64,000 bases of DNA. It comes from Pseudomonas sp. P8_241. Its GTDB lineage: Bacteria; Pseudomonadota; Gammaproteobacteria; Pseudomonadales; Pseudomonadaceae. Both the position numbers and the translations under genes were made by a program. The stretch spans positions 1,004,001 to 1,068,000 of the forward strand of contig NZ_CP125377.1 of assembly GCF_034008315.1 (NCBI RefSeq), written 5' to 3'. Positions 8,982 through 16,756 of the stretch are shown here, piece by piece. Position 1 is the first letter of the stretch. Every line of letters begins with the position of its first letter. A model generated the notes under the pieces. The model did no database searches and had not been told where the DNA came from. It saw only the letters and a list, made by a program, of their open reading frames with translations.

Positions 8982-9058
8982 GCTGGGAACTCCTACTGGC
9001 AAACTGAAATTAACAATGGGTGCAAATGAACGTCCTCCGTATCCCCACTTTGGTTCGC

Positions 9059-9124
9059 CTACTTCCCAAGGCATGTCGCCGAAAGCAAAAAGGCCATGGG
9101 AAGTGCTGCTTTTCCCTTGGCCTT
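9059..9124 (-). promoter_or_regulatory. Attenuator-like leader of speC with alternative stems and a 12-codon ORF
   Basis: Three segments of the minus-strand RNA are mutually complementary. Segment 1 (9124-9112) is AAGGCCAAGGGAA, segment 2 (9103-9090) is CTTCCCATGGCCTT and segment 3 (9072-9062) is GCCTTGGGAAG. Segments 1 and 2 pair with one mismatch in 13 and are followed by five U, a terminator shape. Segments 2 and 3 pair with one mismatch in 11, an antiterminator shape. A short ORF MAFLLSATCLGK (9097-9059) starts inside segment 2 and stops within segment 3; it lacks a good ribosome site. The leader ends about 80 nt before speC. Regulation by polyamine or ornithine is an inference. Confidence 0.5.
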
Positions 9125-9528
9125 GCTGTCTCGTCGTCAGTACTTGAGCCGGATGGATCGTTTCCAGCATGGACGTTCGGCGCGAACTTTAGGGCGTGAG
9201 GGGCTTGAGATCAACAAAAAATGTCGCGTTTTTGCACGCTTCTGACGTGCGTCGAGCGCATCACTCTTTGTAGCCGACCGAGATGACGGACAGATGTTCC
9301 CCAAAAATTTTAAAGTGTTAAAAATACCTGCACGTTCGACGCTTTTGTGCGCAGAGTCACTGGTAAGTACGATGGCGCCAATATTGGCGACATTGGCGGC
9401 TAAAAGGTCGTTTCGGGGCGTTTTTTGGCTTTTTTGGTAGGCGTTTTTGTGTGTCTTGCGTCGCAGCGCGTGTTGATATTCTTTTCCGGTCTGTTCATCG
9501 CAAAAAAAACGGCAAATAACGACCCTTT
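9125..9528. other. Gene-free stretch upstream of speC
   Basis: No convincing coding frame. AT-rich patches (around 9300-9330) are probably the speC promoter. It contains a perfect 14-bp palindrome CGCCAATATTGGCG at 9376-9389 that could be an operator. A 155-codon minus-strand frame here lacks any family resemblance. Confidence 0.4.
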
Positions 9529-9617
9529 GTAGGAGCCGGCTTGCTGGCGAAAGCGATCTGGCAGGTGAAATCGATATCATCTGGTCCTCCGCCATCGCCA
9601 GCAAGCCGGCTCCTACA
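9529..9617. repeat. REP pair (GTAGGAGCCGGC variant) between speC and opuC ATPase gene
   Basis: Inverted copies TGTAGGAGCCGGCTTGCTGG and CCAGCAAGCCGGCTCCTACA face each other across about 50 bp. It lies 11 bp beyond the stop of the ABC ATPase gene. Confidence 0.85.
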
Positions 9618-9628
9618 AATTTAGAGTC

Positions 9629-10786
9629 TTAACTGATGGCCGCCTCGGCAGGCGACACGATGCTGGTCTTCATTCCTCGGGAACGCCCCGAACTCAAATA
9701 AGCCGCAATCGACTCCTGCGTCACCTCGCCCAGAAACACCCGCTCCGCATCCATCACCGGCAACCACGCCCGGTTGAACTCGTACATCCGCGACAGCAGG
9801 ATGCGCAAATGTTCGTCGTACGCCGCCGTGGCGTTGAATTCGCGCAGGTATTGCCCGCAGGTGCCGGTCTGACGGTGCAGGTCGCGACGTCTTACGTAGC
9901 CCAGGGCTTTGTTGTCGGAGCAGGTCACCACCACATAGCGGCGGTCATGCTCGTCCATCAACTCCAGTGCGTCGGCTACCGACGTTTGCGGGCTGACCGA
10001 GGGCGCGTTGTCCGCCGCATCTTCGGCCTTCACCAGCAACAGGCGCTTGAGCGTACTGTCCTGGCCGACAAAATTGCTAACAAAGTCATCAGCAGGATGG
10101 GCCAGCAATGTGTCCGGGTGATCGATCTGCAACAGCTTGCCGGCACGGAAGATCGCGATCTTGTCGCCAAGCTTGATCGCCTCATCAATATCGTGGCTGA
10201 CCATGATCACGGTCTTGTTCAGCGCCCGCTGCATTTCGAAGAACTCGTTCTGGATCATTTCGCGGTTGATCGGGTCCACCGCGCCGAACGGTTCGTCCAT
10301 CAGCAACAGTGGCGCATCGGCGGCCAACGCCCGAATCACGCCGATTCGCTGTTGTTGGCCACCGGACAGCTCCCGAGGATAGCGATGCAGGTACTGCTTG
10401 GGTTCGAGTTTGATCATGCTCATCAACTCGCGGGCGCGGTCGTGGCATTTCTGTTTGTCCCAGCCAAGCAGCTTCGGTACGACCACAATGTTTTCTTCGA
10501 TGGTCATGTTCGGGAACAGACCGATCTGTTGGATGACGTAGCCGATGTTGCGCCGCAGCGTCACTTCGTCGAGACCGGTGGTGTCTTCGCCGTTGATCAG
10601 GATCTTGCCCGAGGTCGGCTTGATCAGGCGGTTGATCATTTTCAGCGTGGTGCTTTTGCCGCAACCCGATGGCCCGAGGAACACACAGATTTCGCCTTCA
10701 TTGACGGTCAGGCTTACCGAGTCCACGGCTTTGACGTCTTTGCCGTTGCTTTGGAAGGTCTTGCTGAGGTTTTGAAGTTCGATCAT
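9629..10786 (-). CDS. Glycine betaine/choline-type ABC transporter ATPase (OpuCA/OsmV-like)
   Basis: 385 residues from ATG 10786, which overlaps the TGA of the upstream permease (ATGA). The ATP-binding domain has Walker A GPSGCGKST (38-46), the Q-loop, the signature LSGGQQQR and Walker B LLLMDEP, followed by a C-terminal pair of CBS-like units (about 255-375) that in this family sense ionic strength or nucleotides. It energises uptake of quaternary ammonium osmoprotectants together with the two permeases and the binding protein upstream. A four-gene operon in which the ATPase is last. The exact substrate (glycine betaine, choline or carnitine) cannot be read from the sequence. Confidence 0.9.
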   Translation of the reverse strand: MIELQNLSKTFQSNGKDVKAVDSVSLTVNEGEICVFLGPSGCGKSTTLKMINRLIKPTSGKILINGEDTTGLDEVTLRRNIGYVIQQIGLFPNMTIEENIVVVPKLLGWDKQKCHDRARELMSMIKLEPKQYLHRYPRELSGGQQQRIGVIRALAADAPLLLMDEPFGAVDPINREMIQNEFFEMQRALNKTVIMVSHDIDEAIKLGDKIAIFRAGKLLQIDHPDTLLAHPADDFVSNFVGQDSTLKRLLLVKAEDAADNAPSVSPQTSVADALELMDEHDRRYVVVTCSDNKALGYVRRRDLHRQTGTCGQYLREFNATAAYDEHLRILLSRMYEFNRAWLPVMDAERVFLGEVTQESIAAYLSSGRSRGMKTSIVSPAEAAIS

Positions 10787-11436
10787 TTGAGTAATCCTTT
10801 TGGGGTCAGCGAACGTTGCAGCCATTGCAAAAGCAGGTCGGCGAAGATGGCCAGCAGGCTGACCAGCACGGCGCCGACGATCAGCATCGACATGTCGCTG
10901 CGGCTGATGGATGCGAGGATGAGTACGCCAAGCCCGCCGGCGCCGATGGTGGCGGCGATGGTCATGACGCCGATGTTCATCACCACGGCGGTGCGCACAC
11001 CGGCGAGGATCACCGGCACGGCGATGGGCAGTTCAACCATGCGCAGGCGCTGGCCGAAGGTCATGCCGATGCCGCGCGCGGCTTCGCGAATACCTGGTTC
11101 GACATTGGTCAACGCCAGGTAGGTGTTACGCATGATCGGCAGCAGCGAGTACAGGAACACCGCGGTAATCGCCGGCATCGGCCCCAGGCCCTGGCCGAAT
11201 TTGGAATAGAACGGCAGCAGCAGGCCGAACAGGGCAATCGATGGCACGGTCAGAAGTACCGTGGCGCTGGCTTGCAACGGACCGGCGAGGCTCGGGAAGC
11301 GCGTCATCAGAATGCCCAGCGGCACGCCGACCAGAATCGCCAGGGTCACGGCGATTCCCACCAGTGTGATGTGCTGCCAGGTCAGGTGACTCACCTGTGA
11401 CCAGTCGAGATGGGAAAAGGCGTTCAAGAATTCCAT
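10783..11436 (-). CDS. Osmoprotectant ABC transporter permease (OpuCB/D-like)
   Basis: 217 residues with about six membrane helices and the inner-membrane permease loop around EAARGIGMTFGQRLRMVELP (about 120-139), the ATPase-docking motif of the family. The start MEFLNAFSHLDW has GGGAGGAAAAG upstream. It overlaps the ATPase gene by 4 nt and follows the binding-protein gene by 13 bp, so translation is probably coupled. Confidence 0.9.
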   Translation of the reverse strand: MEFLNAFSHLDWSQVSHLTWQHITLVGIAVTLAILVGVPLGILMTRFPSLAGPLQASATVLLTVPSIALFGLLLPFYSKFGQGLGPMPAITAVFLYSLLPIMRNTYLALTNVEPGIREAARGIGMTFGQRLRMVELPIAVPVILAGVRTAVVMNIGVMTIAATIGAGGLGVLILASISRSDMSMLIVGAVLVSLLAIFADLLLQWLQRSLTPKGLLK

Positions 11437-11449
11437 GACTTTTCCTCCC

Positions 11450-12343
11450 TCAATTCAACGGATGCTGGCGCAAAAAATCTGCGGCCACAGCGGATGGACT
11501 TTCGTGATCGACATCGACCCGGGCGTTGAGCTCGCGCATGGTGTTGTCGTCAAACAGTTCTGCTAGCGGCTTGAGCTGTTCGGCCAGTTGTGGATGCGCA
11601 TCGAGGTACGCCTGACGCACCACTGGTGCGGCGGTGTAATCGGGGAAGTAATGCTTGTCGTCTTCCAGCAGTTTGAGCTTGAAGGCGTTGAGGCGCCCGT
11701 CTGTGGTGTAGACCAGTCCGGCGAACACCTGACCATTGCGCAGTGCGGTATAGACCAGTCCGGCGTCCATTTGCCGGGTGTTCTTTCGAGTCAGGTTCAT
11801 GCCATACAACTGCACCATGCCGGCCATGCCATCGGAGCGATTGGTGAACTCGGTGTCCAGGGCGACCAGGTGATTGGTCTTCGCTTCGTCCCGCAGCACC
11901 GTGTTGAGTTGGCTGATGGAGTTGATCTGCGGGTATTCATCCGCAACGTTCTCCGGCAGGGCGAGGGCGTAGGTGTTGCTGAATTTCGACGGTGTCAGCC
12001 AGACCAGTCCCTTTTTCGCGTCGAGTTCTTTCACTCGGGCGTAGGACTGTTCGCTATCGAGTTTTTCGTCGATATGGTTGTAGGCAACCAGCGACACGCC
12101 GGTGTATTCCCACAGCATGTCCAGTTGACCGCTTTCCTGAGCGCTGCGGGCCAGGTTACTGCCCAGGCCGCCTGTCACTTGGGTGTCATAACCCTTGGAT
12201 CGCAGGTATTGGGAAGTGATTTCCGCCAGCAGGGTCTGTTCGGTGAACACCCGGGCGCCGATGCGGATCAACGGTTTGTCAGCGGCTTGGGCAAATCCTG
12301 CGAACAGCAGGACGCAGCCTAGTAAAAAGCTTGAAGTTTTCAT
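11450..12343 (-). CDS. Periplasmic osmoprotectant-binding protein (OpuCC/OsmF-like)
   Basis: 297 residues from ATG 12343, with AAAGGA six bases upstream. A signal peptide MKTSSFLLGCVLLFAGFAQA is cut before ADKPLIRIG. The mature part is a type II periplasmic binding protein of the OpuAC/ProX class (IRIGARVFTEQTLLAEI near the start; QTL and TG-SLVAYNH elements; GLVYTTDGRL near the end). It delivers a quaternary amine osmolyte to the two flanking permeases. Longer in-frame starts up to 12628 run into the upstream permease gene and lack a signal peptide, so they were not used. Confidence 0.9.
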   Translation of the reverse strand: MKTSSFLLGCVLLFAGFAQAADKPLIRIGARVFTEQTLLAEITSQYLRSKGYDTQVTGGLGSNLARSAQESGQLDMLWEYTGVSLVAYNHIDEKLDSEQSYARVKELDAKKGLVWLTPSKFSNTYALALPENVADEYPQINSISQLNTVLRDEAKTNHLVALDTEFTNRSDGMAGMVQLYGMNLTRKNTRQMDAGLVYTALRNGQVFAGLVYTTDGRLNAFKLKLLEDDKHYFPDYTAAPVVRQAYLDAHPQLAEQLKPLAELFDDNTMRELNARVDVDHESPSAVAADFLRQHPLN

Positions 12344-12363
12344 GACGATTCCTTTGCCGAGGC

Positions 12364-13080
12364 TTAAGACGGGCGCAAGCCGCGTTCGAGCCAGAGGCGG
12401 CTGGCGAGTGTCACCAGGCCGTCGAGCAACAAGGCCAGCAGGGCGGTACAAGCGGCGCCGAGCAGCAATTGCGGCTGATTGTTCAGGGCAATGCCGGGGA
12501 AAATCAGGCTGCCGAGACTGTTGGCGCCGATCAGGAACGCCAGCGGCGCCGTCCCGACGTTGATCGCCAGGGCCACGCGCACACCACCGATGATGATCGG
12601 CACGGCGTTGGGCAATTCGACTTTCCACAGTACCTGGCGCGGGGTCATGCCGATACCGACGGCGGCTTCCTTGAGCGAACCCTGAACGTTTTTCAGGCCT
12701 TCATAGGTGTTGCGCACGATGGGCAGCAACGAGGCGAGGAACAGGGCAAAGATGGCAGGACCGCTGCCGATGCCGAGGATGCCGAGGGCGATGGCCAGGA
12801 CGGCGAGTGGCGGAACGGTGTTGCCGATGTTGAAGAGCTGCATGAAGCGTTCGGCACGACCGATCATGTTCGGGCGGCTGAGGAGGATGCCGGCAGGGAT
12901 GCCCACGACAAGGGCGGCCAGCATGGAGGCGAGGACGAGAACCAGATGAGCTTGCAGGTAAAACAATAAATCGTCGCGGTAAAGTTCGATCGTATTGATG
13001 CCGATCCAGTGGATCAGCAGGGCCAGAAGGGCGATTACCAGCGCGCCTCCTATCAGCCCTTTGCCATAGTGGATAGCCAC
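12364..13080 (-). CDS. Osmoprotectant ABC transporter permease, first gene of the operon
   Basis: 238 residues from GTG 13080, chosen because AAAGGAG sits eight bases upstream; the longer frame to 13266 would translate a REP element. About six helices and the docking loop KEAAVGIGMTPRQVLWKVELP (near 140-160), paralogous to the second permease. The binding-protein gene follows after 20 bp. The two permeases probably form a heterodimer. No clear promoter was recognised upstream. Confidence 0.88.
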   Translation of the reverse strand: MAIHYGKGLIGGALVIALLALLIHWIGINTIELYRDDLLFYLQAHLVLVLASMLAALVVGIPAGILLSRPNMIGRAERFMQLFNIGNTVPPLAVLAIALGILGIGSGPAIFALFLASLLPIVRNTYEGLKNVQGSLKEAAVGIGMTPRQVLWKVELPNAVPIIIGGVRVALAINVGTAPLAFLIGANSLGSLIFPGIALNNQPQLLLGAACTALLALLLDGLVTLASRLWLERGLRPS

Positions 13081-13188
13081 AGGCGGACTCCTTTTTTTCA
13101 GTCGGCGAACACTTTCTCGTGTGGCAACGCCATTCCTGGCTGCCGAAAAAATGATCGCGAGAAGCAGCTCATGCCGAGCGCGTTCAAC

Positions 13189-13289
13189 TGTAGGAGCGAG
13201 CTTGCTCGCGAAAAACGTCCAGACAACGCGTACCTTCAGATACCCAGCGTTATCGTTGACGTCCATCGCGAGCAGGCTCGCTCCTACAG
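13189..13289. repeat. REP pair (GTAGGAGCGAGC family)
   Basis: TGTAGGAGCGAGCTTGCTCG at the left and CGAGCAGGCTCGCTCCTACA at the right, convergent, about 60 bp apart. Nearly identical to the copies at 1121 and 36658. Confidence 0.9.
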
Positions 13290-13476
13290 GGGCGAGGCGC
13301 GCAGCAATCGAGCCATGAGCACAGCCTCGTCAGGCCGATTTGCAGGTGTTTCAGGCCCCCGACGAGTGGTCGTTACGAGGGAGTGGACGTCTCCGTGCTT
13401 TAAAAGGTTCCCATCTGGAGCAGCATTTGGCCACCCCTAATGTGCTCAATGGTTCGGTTCTTGGATCAATTTGGGC

Positions 13477-13482
13477 TATAAT
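13477..13482 (+). promoter_or_regulatory. -10 element of the prfC promoter
   Basis: A perfect TATAAT is preceded at 18 nt by TTCGGT, a weak -35. It lies 39 nt before the prfC start. Confidence 0.5.
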
Positions 13483-13520
13483 CTGCGCCCTTTTTTGAAT
13501 CACCTGCCAGGCGATTTCCC

Positions 13521-15104
13521 ATGACCAAACAGGCCGCCGAAGTCGCGAAACGCCGCACTTTCGCCATTATTTCCCACCCCGATGCCGGTAAGACCACCAT
13601 CACCGAAAAGCTCTTGTTGATGGGCAAGGCGATTGCGGTGGCCGGCACGGTGAAATCTCGTAAATCCGACCGCCATGCCACCTCTGACTGGATGGAAATG
13701 GAAAAGCAGCGTGGTATTTCCATTACCACGTCGGTCATGCAGTTCCCGTATCGCGAGCACATGATCAACCTGCTCGACACCCCGGGCCACGAAGACTTCT
13801 CCGAAGATACCTACCGTACCCTGACGGCGGTCGACTCGGCCTTGATGGTTCTCGACGGCGGTAAGGGTGTAGAGCCACGGACCATCGCGCTGATGGACGT
13901 CTGCCGTTTGCGTGACACGCCGATTGTCAGCTTCATCAACAAACTCGACCGTGACATTCGCGACCCGATCGAACTGCTCGACGAAATCGAAGCAGTCCTG
14001 AAGATCAAGGCGGCGCCGATCACCTGGCCGATTGGTTGCTACCGCGACTTCAAAGGCGTGTATCACCTCGCCGATGACTACATCATCGTGTACACCGCCG
14101 GTCATGGCCACGAGCGCACCGAAACCAAGATCATCGAGAAGCTCGATTCCGACGAGGCGCGTGCGCACCTGGGCGACGAGTACGAACGCTTCATCGAACA
14201 GCTGGAACTGGTGCAGGGCGCCTGCCACGAGTTCAATCAGCAGGAGTTCCTCGACGGTCAACTGACCCCGGTGTTCTTCGGTACGGCACTGGGCAATTTC
14301 GGTGTCGATCATGTGCTCGACGCCGTCGTCGATTGGGCGCCGCGCCCATTGGCCCGCGTGGCCAACGAGCGCACCGTGGAGCCAGTGGAAGAGAAGTTCT
14401 CGGGCTTCATCTTCAAGATCCAGGCGAACATGGACCCCAAACACCGCGACCGCATCGCCTTCATGCGTATCTGCTCCGGCAAGTACGAAAAAGGCATGAA
14501 AATGCGCCACGTGCGCACCGGCAAGGACGTACGGATCGGCGACGCGCTGACCTTCTTCTCCTCCGAGCGTGAGCAACTGGAAGAAGCCTTCGCTGGCGAC
14601 ATCATCGGCCTGCACAACCACGGCACCATCCAGATCGGCGACACCTTCACCGAAGGCGAAGTCCTCGGTTTCACCGGCATCCCGCACTTCGCCCCGGAAC
14701 TGTTCCGCCGCGTACGTTTGAAGGATCCGCTGAAATCCAAGCAACTGCGTCAGGGCCTGCAACAGCTCGCCGAAGAAGGCGCGACCCAGGTGTTCTTCCC
14801 GGAACGCAGCAACGACATCATCCTCGGCGCCGTTGGTGTGCTGCAGTTCGATGTGGTCGCCAGCCGCCTGAAAGAGGAATACAAGGTCGAGTGCTCCTAC
14901 GAGCCGATCACTGTGTATTCGGCACGCTGGATCGAATGCGGCGACAAGAAGAAGCTTGAGGAATTCTCCAACAAGGCTGTGGAAAACCTGGCACTGGACG
15001 GCGGCGGTCACCTGACCTACCTCGCGCCTACGCGGGTCAACCTGGCACTGATGGAAGAACGCTGGCCGGACGTGAAATTCCGTGCGACGCGTGAGCATCA
15101 TTAA
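13521..15104 (+). CDS. prfC: Peptide chain release factor 3
   Basis: 527 residues, the usual RF3 length. A cytoplasmic translational GTPase that removes RF1 and RF2 from the ribosome after termination. GTPase motifs are visible: SHPDAGKTT (G1, about 18-26), the switch I region with [24 protein letters not shown] (G3) and NKLDRD (G4), followed by domain II and the RF3 C-terminal domain. ATG 13521 follows a promoter with a perfect TATAAT. The gene ends just before a strong terminator, so it is probably monocistronic. Confidence 0.97.
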   Translation: MTKQAAEVAKRRTFAIISHPDAGKTTITEKLLLMGKAIAVAGTVKSRKSDRHATSDWMEMEKQRGISITTSVMQFPYREHMINLLDTPGHEDFSEDTYRTLTAVDSALMVLDGGKGVEPRTIALMDVCRLRDTPIVSFINKLDRDIRDPIELLDEIEAVLKIKAAPITWPIGCYRDFKGVYHLADDYIIVYTAGHGHERTETKIIEKLDSDEARAHLGDEYERFIEQLELVQGACHEFNQQEFLDGQLTPVFFGTALGNFGVDHVLDAVVDWAPRPLARVANERTVEPVEEKFSGFIFKIQANMDPKHRDRIAFMRICSGKYEKGMKMRHVRTGKDVRIGDALTFFSSEREQLEEAFAGDIIGLHNHGTIQIGDTFTEGEVLGFTGIPHFAPELFRRVRLKDPLKSKQLRQGLQQLAEEGATQVFFPERSNDIILGAVGVLQFDVVASRLKEEYKVECSYEPITVYSARWIECGDKKKLEEFSNKAVENLALDGGGHLTYLAPTRVNLALMEERWPDVKFRATREHH

Positions 15105-15122
15105 ACGCTGAGTGGCTACACC

Positions 15123-15155
15123 AAAAACCCCGTTGCGAAAGCACCGGGGTTTTTT
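15123..15155 (+). terminator. Intrinsic terminator of prfC
   Basis: AAAAACCCCG and CCGGGGTTTTTT flank a short loop; the T run is on the plus strand, 18 bp after the prfC stop. It could also work in reverse. Confidence 0.9.
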
Positions 15156-15164
15156 GTTGCTGAT

Positions 15165-15235
15165 CAAAAGATCGCAGCCTTCGGCAGCTGCTACACGAAT
15201 CCCTGTAGGAGCTGGCCGAAGGCTGCGATCTTTTC
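15165..15235. repeat. REP pair (AAGATCGCAGCC family) downstream of prfC
   Basis: AAAAGATCGCAGCCTTCGGC and GCCGAAGGCTGCGATCTTTT form a near-perfect inverted repeat around an inner GTAGGAGCTG copy. This is the second REP family of the window, with the ends GATCGCAGCC. Confidence 0.85.
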
Positions 15236-15376
15236 GGCATAACTATTATTCAAAAGCAATCTGCCAGGCATTGGCATTTTCTCTCATCCGTTAGCGTCCT
15301 ATCTGGAGAACCCGGCTGATCGGAACTAGATTTCAATCAGCGCCAAACAGGCACTTTATGAAGGATGGATTCGGCT

Positions 15377-15634
15377 ATGAACAGGTTGCTACGCGTTTTA
15401 TTGATGTTGAAGGTGTTGGTGATGTTGACCCTTGGCAGCTCAGCGGTTTGGGCTGAGTGTGAGGAGCATGAGACACAGGCATCGAGGGGGCAGGGAGCGC
15501 ACGGCGAGCTGATGATTGCAAAGTCTGAGTCCGAACCGGGTGATCAGGGGCAGGGTGGTACTGCCAACGATGACGATTCGACTACGGATGAACCGGACTC
15601 CGATGACGATGATGAGGGCGACAGCCAAACCTAG
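15377..15634 (+). CDS. Small acidic secreted protein of unknown function
   Basis: 85 residues from the second ATG (15377), preceded by AAGGA at good spacing; the first ATG at 15365 overlaps that ribosome site. An N-terminal signal peptide (MNRLLRVLLMLKVLVMLTLG, cut about after SSAVWA) leads into a short, low-complexity, strongly acidic tail (DDDSTTDEPDSDDDDEGDSQ). Two Cys-less halves apart from the single Cys after the cleavage site (AEC), which is not a lipobox. No family recognised. It has its own terminator 80 bp downstream and stands in an islet with 16007-16621. Confidence 0.6.
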   Translation: MNRLLRVLLMLKVLVMLTLGSSAVWAECEEHETQASRGQGAHGELMIAKSESEPGDQGQGGTANDDDSTTDEPDSDDDDEGDSQT

Positions 15635-15714
15635 CCGTCAGGTTTTGGCCAAAAACAATCGCTCCTGGCTGGATGAAGCGCAATCGAAGACATAGCCGGG
15701 GGTAGATCTTCTGT

Positions 15715-15746
15715 AAAAAAGCGCCGTCCAGACGGTGCTTTTTTTA
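15715..15746 (+). terminator. Intrinsic terminator after the small acidic protein gene
   Basis: AAAAAAGCGCCGTC pairs with GACGGTGCTTTTTTT around a two-base loop. The symmetric A and T runs let it act on both strands. Confidence 0.85.
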
Positions 15747-15879
15747 GCGCTGATGATTAGGGTTAACTTCGATGCTGGATTTTATATTTTGATTGTTGGA
15801 GATTGGGCGGTGAGTGTATATGTGTTTGTAGAGCGCTTTGGCAGTGCTTGGGTTTATCTGTAAGTTAATGTTTTTCAAG

Positions 15880-15906
15880 TTGAGACTGTTGGCGTTTTTT
15901 TATAAT
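15880..15906 (+). promoter_or_regulatory. Promoter candidate for the PVKP-repeat gene
   Basis: TTGAGA (15880-15885) and a perfect TATAAT (15901-15906) with a short 15-nt spacer, in an AT-rich stretch 100 nt before the start codon. Confidence 0.4.
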
Positions 15907-16006
15907 CTAAATTTGGCTCGGTTAATTGGGCTGAAACAGTAATGGAAGTTGTATTGAGTTATCTGTCGAAAGTTTAACTTTGTTGTTTAATTTAAGGAAA
16001 TGTCAG

Positions 16007-16621
16007 ATGAATGGAATCATTGAGAATGAGCCCGAGGGGTTGGATGTTGAGATTTCACGTGAACGATTAGCTTCGTCGCCTGTCAAGCCACCTCCCAAGG
16101 CGAAACCCCGCGTCACAGTTAAACCGGCAGTAAAGCCTGTCGTGAAACCGGCAGTGAAGCCATCGGTGAAACCGCCGCTCAAGCCGCCTGTAACGGTAAG
16201 GCCTCCTGTAAAGCCTCCCGTCAAACCGTCAGCTATTCCAACGCCAGTCACTAAGCTGCCTCAGGCAAAGTTCAGTGTTCTCGAAAGTTTTGTGGCCCCC
16301 GTGCTTGTCAGTGTCACGGCCAATGCGTTGACCGGGCTTTTGCAATTCAATCATCCGGCCAATTCCGTGAAGAACGCCGACGACACGGTCACTTATCCCA
16401 ATGGTTCAGTGGCAAATGATGTCGATGGCACAATCACCAATATCGATGGCAGCGTAACGCACACGAACGGAAAGACGGTTTATTTGAATGGCGATGTATT
16501 CGATGGGTCTAGCGGGCTATTTGTATTCGCCGACGGAACAACTGTTCAGGCCCTGCGTGATGAGAAAGGAGAATGGGTGTTTCGAACTGACGATTCGGCG
16601 GATGCACCTCCCCATCCTTGA
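16007..16621 (+). CDS. PVKP-repeat protein with C-terminal DG-rich repeats, function unknown
   Basis: 204 residues from ATG 16007, with AAGGAAA seven bases upstream. Three parts are visible: a polar start (1-24), a proline/lysine stretch of PVKP, AVKP and VKPP units (about 25-84) likely to be an extended rod or spacer, and a repeat-rich end (about 122-182) with units like DDTVTYPNGSV, DGTITNIDGSV, NGKTVYLNGDV and ADGTTVQAL, which look like short beta-hairpin repeats. No signal peptide or membrane helix is evident, although 95-113 is mildly hydrophobic. No family recognised. The AT-rich upstream region, own promoter and own terminator suggest an independent, possibly acquired unit between prfC and dppF. 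Confidence 0.65.
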   Translation: MNGIIENEPEGLDVEISRERLASSPVKPPPKAKPRVTVKPAVKPVVKPAVKPSVKPPLKPPVTVRPPVKPPVKPSAIPTPVTKLPQAKFSVLESFVAPVLVSVTANALTGLLQFNHPANSVKNADDTVTYPNGSVANDVDGTITNIDGSVTHTNGKTVYLNGDVFDGSSGLFVFADGTTVQALRDEKGEWVFRTDDSADAPPHP

Positions 16622-16711
16622 ACAACTGCACGTCAGTCAGAGCGAAAGTCTGACTTGATTGCGATCTTAAAAGTGCCGGACGCGAGACGCGACCGGCAGG
16701 GTGATCAGCCT

Positions 16712-16756
16712 TTCAAACCCTCTCCCGGATACTCCGCGAGAGGGTTTGAAGTTTTT
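16712..16756 (+). terminator. Terminator between convergent PVKP-repeat gene and dppF
   Basis: A perfect 13-bp stem (16712-16724 with 16738-16750) is followed by GTTTTTT on the plus strand. It ends at the dppF stop codon and serves mainly the plus-strand gene. Confidence 0.85.

Larger units (their letters stand above)
13081..13520. other. Divergent spacer between the opuC-type operon and prfC
   Basis: Contains a REP pair (13189-13289) and the prfC promoter near 13477; no coding frame seen. Confidence 0.6.
15635..16006. other. AT-rich spacer before the PVKP-repeat gene
   Basis: Holds a terminator (15715-15746) and a promoter candidate (15880-15906). The remainder is unusually AT-rich for this genome and has no credible frame. 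Confidence 0.5.

Noticed and set aside
8982..9170. In-frame 63-codon extension of speC
   Set aside because: AGGAG precedes the ATG at 8981, the resulting 387 residues match the family length, and the extension would translate the hairpin leader.
9137..9604. Minus-strand frame of 155 codons upstream of speC
   Set aside because: It crosses a REP element and AT-rich promoter-like sequence and shows no family features.
13081..13266. Longer version of the first osmoprotectant permease
   Set aside because: The extension is encoded by a REP repeat, and AAAGGAG is placed correctly for the GTG at 13080.
13500..15167. Minus-strand open frame of 555 codons opposite prfC
   Set aside because: Complete shadow of prfC; composition resembles reverse-translated GTPase sequence and no family motif is present.
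16076..16260. Tandem repeat considered as a CRISPR array
   Set aside because: Units are short, in frame and encode PVKP repeats of a protein; there are no unique spacers.
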